In this document: positions 49,927 through 56,318 of the stretch, piece after piece | Layout of the letters: every line of letters begins with the position of its first letter | Numbering within the stretch: the stretch's first letter is position 1 | NCBI GenBank assembly: GCA_947165505.1 | Contig: CAMVAT010000016.1 | Location: 1 to 64,000, forward strand | Origin: an uncultured Prevotellaceae bacterium | GTDB lineage: Bacteria > Bacteroidota > Bacteroidia > Bacteroidales > Bacteroidaceae | DNA: 64,000 bases | Direction: 5' to 3' | Translations under genes and position numbers: made by a program | The notes under the pieces: model-generated | Databases searched by the model: none | What the model was told of the DNA's origin: nothing | The model's input: only the letters and a program-made list of their open reading frames with translations

Positions 49927-50100
49927 TTAATGAGTATCTTCAATTAGTGATTTGGCAGGAATATGCCTTATGGTTATGCCATCGGAAGATACTATGATAT
50001 CTTCGTTTCTTAAGGCCTTTTCTTCCAACATCCGTTTTTCGGCAATCTCGAGTCCATGTTTCAATACTTCATGGAAATCATTTATTTCTTTATTTGACAT
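49927..50100 (-). CDS. Small hypothetical protein, 57 residues
   Basis: Starts MSNKEINDFHEVLKHGLEIA at 50100 and ends KSLIEDTH with TAA at 49927. An amphipathic N-terminal helix with many Lys/Glu is followed by a short segment NEDIIVSSDGITIRHIPA that looks like two strands. The composition (AT-rich codons) matches the island, not the GH5 gene that follows 7 bp later. It could be the antitoxin-like or regulatory partner of a lost gene, but nothing in the sequence proves this. Reading frame quality and spacing make it a credible gene. Confidence 0.6.
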   Translation of the reverse strand: MSNKEINDFHEVLKHGLEIAEKRMLEEKALRNEDIIVSSDGITIRHIPAKSLIEDTH

Positions 50101-50143
50101 AGCTTTTTAACCATGTGATGGGCAAAGGTTTAATGGGTAAATG

Positions 50144-50944
50144 CTATTCTGATTCTTTGCTTTTCAGCAGATAGAATGCCGAGGTGGTGTAGAAATTGCG
50201 GAGCCAGGCGATACGCGCCAGGGGGCGCCACAACAGGCGGGGCTTCAGTCCGAACTTCTGCCGGTAGTGGGGATTGATGAACCACAGCGTGCGGTCGATG
50301 ACGGCGTAGCCCGTCTCACGTGCCAGCCGCTCAAACTTCTCCACGGGCATGCGTGAGCGCTTGATGCTCATCAGTTCGTCGATGCAGCCCTGCGAGGCGC
50401 CGCTCAGTCGCAGCATGCCGCGGTAGAGCGGGTTGGGCCACAGGTGCAGCCACGGCAGTTTCGATGCCAGACCACGGCTGATCTGCTGATGGCCGCCGAA
50501 AGGGTTCTGCCAGGCCGGGAACCCGAAGAAGATAAGGCCGCCCTGCTTGAGAAACGGACGGATATGGGTGAAGAAGTCTTTCTTATACTCAGGCTCGATA
50601 TGCTCGATGACATCGTGGATGAGCACCACGTCGTAGCGCTCGGCCTCCGTCTGCGGCTTGTCGGCCTCGATGAAGTTGCGGCTGAAGAACGTGCCGTGCT
50701 GACCGGCTTTCTCGAAAAACGCCTTTGCCTGTTCGATGCGCACCTCGCTCAAGTCCAGTCCTGTGACCTGACAGCCCCGTTCGGCAAAGGGCAGCAGGTT
50801 GCCGCCGTCGCCGCACCCTATCTCCAGTATGCGCGTCGTGCTGTCGAGCGTCACGTGGGGACTCAAATAGTCGAGGTAATAGTCGCGCGAGGTGGCGGCC
50901 AGTTCATTGAAGTATTGTTGTCTGTCTTGATGTCGTTGTTGCAT
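50144..50944 (-). CDS. Class I SAM-dependent methyltransferase
   Basis: 266 residues from ATG 50944 (MQQRHQDRQQYFNELAATS). The open frame extends 18 codons further up, but that stretch is a C/G-rich repeat, so it is not taken. SAM-binding motif ILEIGCGDGGNLLPFAERGCQVTGLDLS, then DVVLIHDVIEHIEPEYKKDFF (methyltransferase type 11/12). C-terminal part with FINPHYRQKFGLKP is of the kind seen with glycan- or lipid-modifying methyltransferases. Substrate unknown. Same direction as the metallophosphoesterase gene 105 bp upstream. Confidence 0.88.
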   Translation of the reverse strand: MQQRHQDRQQYFNELAATSRDYYLDYLSPHVTLDSTTRILEIGCGDGGNLLPFAERGCQVTGLDLSEVRIEQAKAFFEKAGQHGTFFSRNFIEADKPQTEAERYDVVLIHDVIEHIEPEYKKDFFTHIRPFLKQGGLIFFGFPAWQNPFGGHQQISRGLASKLPWLHLWPNPLYRGMLRLSGASQGCIDELMSIKRSRMPVEKFERLARETGYAVIDRTLWFINPHYRQKFGLKPRLLWRPLARIAWLRNFYTTSAFYLLKSKESE

Positions 50945-50953
50945 GATTGTTTG

Positions 50954-50989
50954 GGAGCCCCCTCTCCATCTCTCCCCGAGGGGAGAGCG
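50954..50989. repeat. C/G-rich palindromic repeat before the methyltransferase gene
   Basis: GAGCCCCCTCTCCATCTCTC then CCCGAGGGGAGAGCG, the same layout as copy 1 at 132. It begins 9 bp before the methyltransferase start codon. Confidence 0.8.
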
Positions 50990-51049
50990 TAGATACAAAC
51001 GGGAGAATGTTTCTTATAAAGATGATATCATTAGTTGGGTAACTTATGC

Positions 51050-52165
51050 TCATTGAGAGTCCCTCCCCTCGGTGAGGGTCGGGGAGGGGGCTAACTCAAC
51101 CACCAGATACTCCGAGCGGGTGCCGATGCGGTATTTGCCGCCCCAGATGCCCATGCCGCTGCTGATGTAGTAGCGGGTGTTGCCGCACTGCCACTGTCCG
51201 AAGGCACACTCGTAGGTGGCGTCGGTGATCCAGGAGATGGGCCATACCTGTCCGTAGTGGGTGTGGCCGCTGAATTGGAAGTCGATGCCGCACTGCTCGG
51301 CCTCCTCCAGATGGTAGGGCTGGTGGTCGATGAGGATGGTGTATTTGCTCGGGTCGGCGCCACGCATGATGTCGGCCAGCGGCTTGCGGTGGCGGTTGGT
51401 GCGGTCGTCGCGGCCCACGATGCAGAGGTCGCCTGTCACCACGGTGGTGTCGCGCAGGAGATGGATGCCCGCCTCGTCGTAGAACCGCTGCGCGGCGGGC
51501 TCACCGCTGAAGTATTCATGATTGCCCAGGCAGGCATATACGGGGGCTTGCAGTCGGTGGAAGGCCTCGGCCATCTTCTCCTCGGCGAGCGGGCGTATGC
51601 TCATGTCGATGATGTCGCCGGCGATGAGCACCAGGTCGGGCTTCTCGGCATTGATAAGGTCGATCCACCGTTCCAGTTCGGCGCGGCGGTTATGATACCC
51701 CAAGTGCAGGTCGCTCACCATCACAATGCGTTTCTGACCGTCGAGCTTCGTCGAGGTCAGTGTCAGCGTCTCGCGGTATTTGTCGTTGTAGTGGATGTTG
51801 CCGTAGATGAACAGGCCGAGTATGAGCACGAAAATCGCGGCTGCGGTGATGCCGTTGTGGTAGAGCCACGCCTTGGGCACCAGACGCACCAGCCGTCCCA
51901 GGTCGAGCACCAGAAAGGTGATAAACAGGTATAGTAAGACGAAGATAGACGACCATCCGATGTCATATACCCACGACGCCAATCCCAGCGGCATGCGGTC
52001 GGTGAGTCCGAAGTTGAGAAACATCGTCGCGAAGCACAGGGTGAGCACGGCGATGATGCACCACTTCATCCATTTCTGAAACGGAAGCACGCACCAAACA
52101 TGCCACAGCACATAGCCGAGACCGCCAAACAATAATAGAGCGAAAAAGACAAAAAAGAGTTTCAT
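51050..52165 (-). CDS. Membrane metallophosphoesterase
   Basis: 371 residues. Four N-terminal membrane helices (about 2-22, 34-52, 66-88, 106-124) precede a calcineurin-like phosphoesterase domain with the full metal site: VSDLHLG, AGDIIDM, LGNHEYF, IDHQP and FSGHTHYGQVWP. Similar to YaeI/YkuE-type proteins, which may act on UDP-diacylglucosamine-like or phospholipid substrates. The last nine or so residues (SPTLTEGRDSQ) are encoded by a C/G-rich repeat, so the natural C-terminus was probably extended by its insertion. The start codon follows a heptamer array. Confidence 0.9.
   Translation of the reverse strand: MKLFFVFFALLLFGGLGYVLWHVWCVLPFQKWMKWCIIAVLTLCFATMFLNFGLTDRMPLGLASWVYDIGWSSIFVLLYLFITFLVLDLGRLVRLVPKAWLYHNGITAAAIFVLILGLFIYGNIHYNDKYRETLTLTSTKLDGQKRIVMVSDLHLGYHNRRAELERWIDLINAEKPDLVLIAGDIIDMSIRPLAEEKMAEAFHRLQAPVYACLGNHEYFSGEPAAQRFYDEAGIHLLRDTTVVTGDLCIVGRDDRTNRHRKPLADIMRGADPSKYTILIDHQPYHLEEAEQCGIDFQFSGHTHYGQVWPISWITDATYECAFGQWQCGNTRYYISSGMGIWGGKYRIGTRSEYLVVELAPSPTLTEGRDSQ
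51061..51092. repeat. C/G-rich palindromic repeat inside the metallophosphoesterase 3' end
   Basis: CCCTCCCCTCGGTGAGGGTC then GGGGAGGGGGCT. It supplies the last codons of the gene and ends inside the coding frame. Confidence 0.85.
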
Positions 52166-52174
52166 GCTTGTATT

Positions 52175-52318
52175 GTTGAGGGTTTAGTGTTGAGTGTTTA
52201 GTGTCGAGTGTTTAGTGTTTAGTGTTTAGGGTTTAGGGTTTAGTGTTTAGGGTTTAGTGTTTAGTGTTTAGTGTTTAGTGTTTAGTGTCCTTACACTTAC
52301 CTCTTACCTCTCACCTCT
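52175..52318. repeat. TTKAGKG heptamer array before the metallophosphoesterase gene
   Basis: About 17 heptamers (TTTAGTG, TTTAGGG, TTGAGTG, TCGAGTG), then a CTTACCTCT/CTCACCTCT array (about 52291-52324). It lies between cdsA and the metallophosphoesterase gene and ends 9 bp before the start codon. Confidence 0.9.
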
Positions 52319-52358
52319 CACCTCTATATCATATCTCTTGCCCCTTGCCCCCAAACTA

Positions 52359-52402
52359 TCTACTCCCCTCCCTGCAAGGGAGGGGCCGGGGGTGGGTCTT
52401 CT
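52359..52402. repeat. C/G-rich palindromic repeat, inverted copy at the cdsA end
   Basis: TCTACTCCCCTCCCTGCAAG then GGAGGGGCCGGGGGTGGGTC. Reaches the cdsA stop codon. Confidence 0.85.
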
Positions 52403-53264
52403 AAATACTTAGTGTATAGAAATACACCACCGAGGCGGGGATGGCCAGGAGCGAGGAGTCGAAGCGGTCGAGCATGCCGCCATGTCCGGGCAGGATGTTG
52501 CCGCTGTCTTTCACTCCCAGTGTGCGCTTGAAGAGCGACTCCACCAGGTCGCCTAAGGTGCCGAATACGACCACCACCAGACCTAAACCGATCCACACAG
52601 CCGTGGAGACAGCCGATGACGTGCCGCTCAGACAGCTGATGACCACGGCGGCTATGACCACGAATACGGCACCGCCGATGCAACCCTCCCAGCTCTTGCC
52701 GGGCGATACGCGCGGGAAGAGCTTATGACGGCCGAACAGCGAACCAGTGCAGTAGGCGCCCGTATCGTTGACCCAGAGGAAGATAAACACACTCAGCGGC
52801 AGCAGGTAGTTATAGACCGCTCCGTCGGGTGTGTCTTGGAAGGCGAGTATGTTGATGGTAGAGAAGGGTAGGGCGATGTACATCTGGCTCAGCATGGTGT
52901 AGGCCCAGTCGTTGACGGGATTTTTCTGCATCAGAAACAGCTCCGACACCAGCAGGTAGATGATGGTGACCAGATAGGGAATGAACAGCACGGCGGGCGT
53001 GAACGCCCCCGAGGGGGTGAAACCTGTGCAGAACCCTGCCACGGCAAGGAAGAGATAGACCCCTGCCGCCGTGCAGATAAAACGGTTGGTCTGCACGCTC
53101 TCTTGATTGTTCACCAGTCCTGTAAACTCCCAGATGGTGAGGCCGGTGATGAGTGCGAACAGCAGCACCATGGCGATGGGTTTCAGAAAACAAGTCACGA
53201 GGACTGCCACAAAGAGCACCCCCGTGATGGTTCTTACGATCAGATTCTTTTGTTTCTCTGTCAT
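52401..53264 (-). CDS. cdsA: Phosphatidate cytidylyltransferase
   Basis: Makes CDP-diacylglycerol, the precursor of phospholipids, in the inner membrane. 287 residues with about seven membrane segments. The family signature near the C-terminus is complete: FGTLGDLVESLFKRTLGVKDSGNILPGHGGMLDRFDS, with the preceding GRHKLFPRVSPGKSWEG. Located after ftsH in the usual rsfS-ftsH-cdsA order. A TACTAGT array fills the space to ftsH and ends 15 bp before the ATG. Confidence 0.96.
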   Translation of the reverse strand: MTEKQKNLIVRTITGVLFVAVLVTCFLKPIAMVLLFALITGLTIWEFTGLVNNQESVQTNRFICTAAGVYLFLAVAGFCTGFTPSGAFTPAVLFIPYLVTIIYLLVSELFLMQKNPVNDWAYTMLSQMYIALPFSTINILAFQDTPDGAVYNYLLPLSVFIFLWVNDTGAYCTGSLFGRHKLFPRVSPGKSWEGCIGGAVFVVIAAVVISCLSGTSSAVSTAVWIGLGLVVVVFGTLGDLVESLFKRTLGVKDSGNILPGHGGMLDRFDSSLLAIPASVVYFYTLSI

Positions 53265-53278
53265 TGTTTCTTTTTTCT

Positions 53279-53377
53279 GGTTTTACTAGTCGTACTAGTT
53301 TTTACTAATCGTACTAGTTTTTACTAATCGTACTAGTATTTACTAGTCGTACTAGTATTTACTAGTCGTACTAGTAT
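53279..53377. repeat. TACTAGT tandem array before cdsA
   Basis: An 18-19 bp unit, TTTACTAGTCGTACTAGT with variants TTTACTAATCGTACTAGT, in five copies. The half-unit ACTAGT-CGT-ACTAGT is itself palindromic. Same core as at 30720 before nadE. Confidence 0.9.
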
Positions 53378-53397
53378 TGTTGTTTCTATAGTAACTA

Positions 53398-53461
53398 CTC
53401 CCTCCCCTCGGGGAGGGTCGGGGAGGGGGCTTTTACTCGGGGAGGGTCGGGGTAGGGGCAT
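53398..53461. repeat. C/G-rich palindromic repeat, double copy at the ftsH end
   Basis: A full copy (CTCCCTCCCCTCGGGGAGGG, TCGGGGAGGGGGCTTTT) followed at 53436 by a second partial copy (CTCGGGGAGGGTCGGGGTAG, GGGCAT) that lies inside ftsH and encodes its last residues. Confidence 0.9.
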
Positions 53462-55400
53462 CAGCTGCCTCTTCCTGCTCCATGATCTCTTGCGAACGGC
53501 TCACCCAGGGGCGCTTGCCGAAGATCTTTTCCACATCCTCGGCGAAGATGACTTCGCTGCGGATGAGCATCTCGGCCAGAGCGTTATGCCCCTCCTGATG
53601 CTCCAGCAGGATTTTCTTCGCGCGGTCGTATTGTTCATTGACCATCTTCAGCACCTCGTCGTCGATGATCTTGGCCGTCGTCTCGGAGTAGGGGCGTTGG
53701 AACTGGTATTCCTGGTTGTTGTAATAGCAGATGTTGGGCAGCCGGTCGCTCATGCCCGCATAGGCTATCATGCTGTATGCGCTCTTGGTGGCCCGCTCCA
53801 GGTCGTTCATCGCGCCGGTGGATATCTGGCCGATGAACAGCTCCTCGGCGGCGCGGCCTCCCATGAGCGAGCACATCTCGTCGAGCATCGCCTCCTTGGT
53901 TGTGATCTGCCGTTCCTCGGGCAGGTACCAGGCGGCTCCGAGTGCACGGCCGCGTGGCACGATGGTCACCTTGATCAGCGGTGCGGCATGTTCGCAGAAC
54001 CACGAGATGGTGGCATGGCCGGCCTCGTGCAGTGCGATGGCGCGTTTCTCTTGTGCCGTCATCACCTTGGTTTTCTTTTCCAGTCCGCCGATGATGCGAT
54101 CCACGGCATCGAGGAAGTCTTGTTTGCTCACGGCCTGTGCATCGCGGCGTGCGGCTATCAGGGCCGCCTCGTTGCACACGTTGGCGATGTCGGCGCCCGA
54201 GAATCCGGGGGTCTGACGGGCCAGCAGTTCCACATCCACGCTGTCGTCTATCTTCACGGGTTTCAGGTGTACGTCGAAGATGGCCTTGCGCTCGTTGAGG
54301 TCGGGCAGGTCAACATTGATCTGTCTATCGAAGCGTCCGGCGCGCAGCAGAGCCTTGTCGAGCATGTCGGCGCGGTTGGTGGCGGCCAGGATGATGACAC
54401 CACTGTTGGTGCCGAAACCGTCCATCTCAGTGAGCAGCGCGTTGAGGGTGTTCTCTCGCTCGTCGTTGCCGCCCATGGCGGGGTTTTTGCTGCGTGCGCG
54501 TCCCACGGCGTCAATCTCGTCGATGAAGATGATACATGGCGATTTCTCTTTCGCCTGGCGGAACAGGTCGCGCACACGCGAGGCGCCCACGCCTACGAAC
54601 ATCTCCACGAAGTCGCTGCCGCTCATTGAGAAGAAGGGCACGCCGGCCTCGCCTGCCACAGCCTTGGCCAGCAACGTCTTACCTGTGCCCGGTGGGCCTA
54701 CGAGCAGTGCCCCCTTGGGTATCTTACCGCCCAGGTTGGTATATTTCTGCGGGTTTTTCAGAAACTCGACAATCTCTTGCACCTCTTGTTTGGCACCCTC
54801 CTGGCCCGCCACGTCTTTGAACGTGATGCCCAGTTCGTTGCCTTGTTCGTAGAGCTTCGCCTTGCTCTTGCCCACGCTGAACACGCCTCCGCCCGAGCCG
54901 CCTCCGCTCATGCGTCGCATCAGGAAGATCCAGATGGCAATGAAGAAGATGAGCGGTGCCAGGTTGAGCAGGATGTCGAGCAGACCGCTGCCGTGCTTGT
55001 TGTCGTAACTCACGTTGCCGTTGAACTTCTCGTTCTTCTGCGCCTCGGTCAGGTATTCCTCCAGTTTGTCCACCGACCCGAACTCGACGTTGACGTAGGG
55101 CTTAGAGCCCACCTTGTCGGTGCCGGCGTCGAACACGTCGCGGATGTGCTCGGGCTGTACGTACATCTTCAGCGTCTTGTCGTCGGAGTTGACCACGATT
55201 TCTGCGGCCCATCCGCTGTCAACGTATTCTTTGAACTGAGCGTATGAGGCGTCGCGTCCGAGCCCGTCGGGTGAGTTGCTGCCTCCTGTGTACCAAAAGA
55301 TGCCCAGCGCCACAAGGATGAGGATGTAAATCCAACTGAGGTTGAACTTGGGCATATTGGGCTTGTTGTTTTTGTTATTGTTCTTATTGTCCATTGCCAT
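53433..55400 (-). CDS. ftsH: ATP-dependent zinc metalloprotease FtsH
   Basis: Inner-membrane AAA protease that removes damaged membrane proteins and controls LpxC in some bacteria. 655 residues. Two membrane segments (about 22-40 and 147-167) flank the periplasmic part; then Walker [14 protein letters not shown] (about 232), Walker B IIFIDEID, the arginine fingers in [10 protein letters not shown], and the zinc site HEAGH (about 458) with the distal Asp region [17 protein letters not shown]. The last residues APTPTLPE come from an intruding C/G-rich repeat. The start may be at the first or third codon (MAM). Confidence 0.97.
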   Translation of the reverse strand: MAMDNKNNNKNNKPNMPKFNLSWIYILILVALGIFWYTGGSNSPDGLGRDASYAQFKEYVDSGWAAEIVVNSDDKTLKMYVQPEHIRDVFDAGTDKVGSKPYVNVEFGSVDKLEEYLTEAQKNEKFNGNVSYDNKHGSGLLDILLNLAPLIFFIAIWIFLMRRMSGGGSGGGVFSVGKSKAKLYEQGNELGITFKDVAGQEGAKQEVQEIVEFLKNPQKYTNLGGKIPKGALLVGPPGTGKTLLAKAVAGEAGVPFFSMSGSDFVEMFVGVGASRVRDLFRQAKEKSPCIIFIDEIDAVGRARSKNPAMGGNDERENTLNALLTEMDGFGTNSGVIILAATNRADMLDKALLRAGRFDRQINVDLPDLNERKAIFDVHLKPVKIDDSVDVELLARQTPGFSGADIANVCNEAALIAARRDAQAVSKQDFLDAVDRIIGGLEKKTKVMTAQEKRAIALHEAGHATISWFCEHAAPLIKVTIVPRGRALGAAWYLPEERQITTKEAMLDEMCSLMGGRAAEELFIGQISTGAMNDLERATKSAYSMIAYAGMSDRLPNICYYNNQEYQFQRPYSETTAKIIDDEVLKMVNEQYDRAKKILLEHQEGHNALAEMLIRSEVIFAEDVEKIFGKRPWVSRSQEIMEQEEAADAPTPTLPE

Positions 55401-55412
55401 GAGATAATAGTT

Positions 55413-55772
55413 TTAGTCGATGTCGGGAATCGTAGTCAGTTTGGCGTCTTGCCAGAGTGTCTCCAGGTCGTAGTATTTGCGCATGTCGGGCACGAAGATG
55501 TGTACCATCACGTCAACGTAGTCCATGGCCACCCATACGGCGTTTTCCTGTCCCACCACACGTATGGGTTTCTCGCCTGTTTTTTCGCGCACGATGTCAG
55601 TCACCGAGTCGGTGATGGCCTCCACCTGCAGGGGTGAGTTGCCCTCGCATATCACGAAATAGCGGCAGATGGTGCCGTCGATTTTACCCAGGTCGGCCAC
55701 TACGATGGCGCGCCCTTTTTTCTCTTGTATTCCCTTAGTAATGTAACGTAATAATTTCTTTGTTTCGTCCAT
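55413..55772 (-). CDS. rsfS: Ribosome silencing factor RsfS
   Basis: Binds uL14 and blocks subunit joining when nutrients are short. 119 residues, family length. Motifs: IQEKKGRAIVVADL, ICRYFVICEGNSPLQVEAITDSV, and WVAMDYVDVMVHIF near the end. It lies 12 bp upstream of ftsH, the usual neighbour in Bacteroidota. Its promoter region holds two identical 48-bp copies of the same promoter. Confidence 0.95.
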   Translation of the reverse strand: MDETKKLLRYITKGIQEKKGRAIVVADLGKIDGTICRYFVICEGNSPLQVEAITDSVTDIVREKTGEKPIRVVGQENAVWVAMDYVDVMVHIFVPDMRKYYDLETLWQDAKLTTIPDID

Positions 55773-55800
55773 GAAAAATGATGATTCTCAAAATTTTGCA

Positions 55801-55848
55801 CAAAGGTACGATGAAGTGAGCGAAAAACCAAAATTTTTTTGTTTTTTT
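55801..55848 (-). promoter_or_regulatory. Proximal copy of the duplicated rsfS promoter
   Basis: On the minus strand TTTG (55832-55829), 20 bp, TACCTTTG (55808-55801): a good promoter. The copy includes a run of seven T, G and seven T (plus strand) next to it. Transcription would start near 55794, 22 nt before the rsfS ATG. Confidence 0.65.
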
Positions 55849-55876
55849 CCGAACGTGAGTACCTTCGGACGAAGTC

Positions 55877-55924
55877 CAAAGGTACGATGAAGTGAGCGAA
55901 AAACCAAAATTTTTTTGTTTTTTT
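55877..55924 (-). promoter_or_regulatory. Distal copy of the duplicated rsfS promoter
   Basis: All 48 bases equal to 55801-55848, 76 bp further upstream, with its own TTTG (55908-55905) and TACCTTTG (55884-55877). The 28 bases between the copies hold a short hairpin, CTTCG-GA-CGAAG. Confidence 0.65.
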
Positions 55925-55934
55925 GAAAAGCAAA

Positions 55935-55960
55935 AGAGACATCTCCGAAAAGATGTCTCT
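55935..55960 (-). terminator. Terminator after tRNA-Gln
   Basis: Perfect 10-bp stem AGAGACATCT / AGATGTCTCT with a six-base loop; on the minus strand followed by TTTTGCTTTT. It separates the tRNA from the rsfS promoters. Confidence 0.8.
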
Positions 55961-55965
55961 CTGCG

Positions 55966-56036
55966 TTGGGATACTCGGACTCGAACCAAGAATGACAGGA
56001 CCAGAATCTGTAGTGTTACCATTACACCATATCCCA
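55966..56036 (-). tRNA. tRNA-Gln (anticodon CTG)
   Basis: The 71-nt minus-strand sequence folds as a cloverleaf: acceptor TGGGATA / TATCCCA, D-arm GTGT-AATGGTA-ACAC, anticodon loop TTCTGGT, T-arm CTTGG-TTCGAGT-CCGAG with one U-G pair, discriminator A. No CCA is encoded. The first pair U1-A72 is a known glutamine identity element. The last anticodon-stem pair (31-39) is A-C, a mismatch. Reads CAG codons. Confidence 0.93.
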
Positions 56037-56066
56037 ATGTGGTTTGCAATTCCCTAATTGCGTTTG

Positions 56067-56098
56067 CAAAGGTACGCACTTTTATTGAACCTTCCAAA
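56067..56098 (-). promoter_or_regulatory. Promoter of tRNA-Gln
   Basis: TTTG (56098-56095), 20 bp, TACCTTTG (56074-56067) on the minus strand; transcription would begin about 24 nt before the mature tRNA. Confidence 0.65.
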
Positions 56099-56237
56099 TT
56101 TTTTTTGGTGTTTTTTCAAAAAACAACGAGAAAAACCGAAAAAAATACTAAAAAGCGTCCCTTTTGTCGGTAAAATCAGCTATATATGGCTATCGGCGTG
56201 TGCCGTGATGGTGGTAGCATGTGGTGGTAGAATCATG

Positions 56238-56268
56238 AGGGAGCGGAATCTGTAAGAAACCGCTCCCT
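56238..56268. terminator. Hairpin between tRNA-Gln and the DUF349 gene
   Basis: AGGGAGCGG / CCGCTCCCT, 9-bp stem, 13-base loop, 50 bp downstream of the DUF349 stop. No long T-run on either side, so termination is only likely. The rest of 56099-56318 is A/T-rich. A short frame there reads like a lipoprotein signal (see findings). Confidence 0.5.
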
Positions 56269-56318
56269 TATCTTCAGCAACGTTTGCTATTCAACGTTGA
56301 ATCTTCAATGTTGGATGT

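Noticed and set aside
50945..50998. Eighteen extra residues at the start of the methyltransferase
   Set aside because: Encoded by the C/G-rich palindromic repeat; a good ATG with family-like sequence follows at 50944.
52175..52318. CRISPR array (regular short repeats)
   Set aside because: Units are 7-8 bp without spacers, no cas genes are in the window; the same holds for the arrays at 37535, 53279 and 61315.
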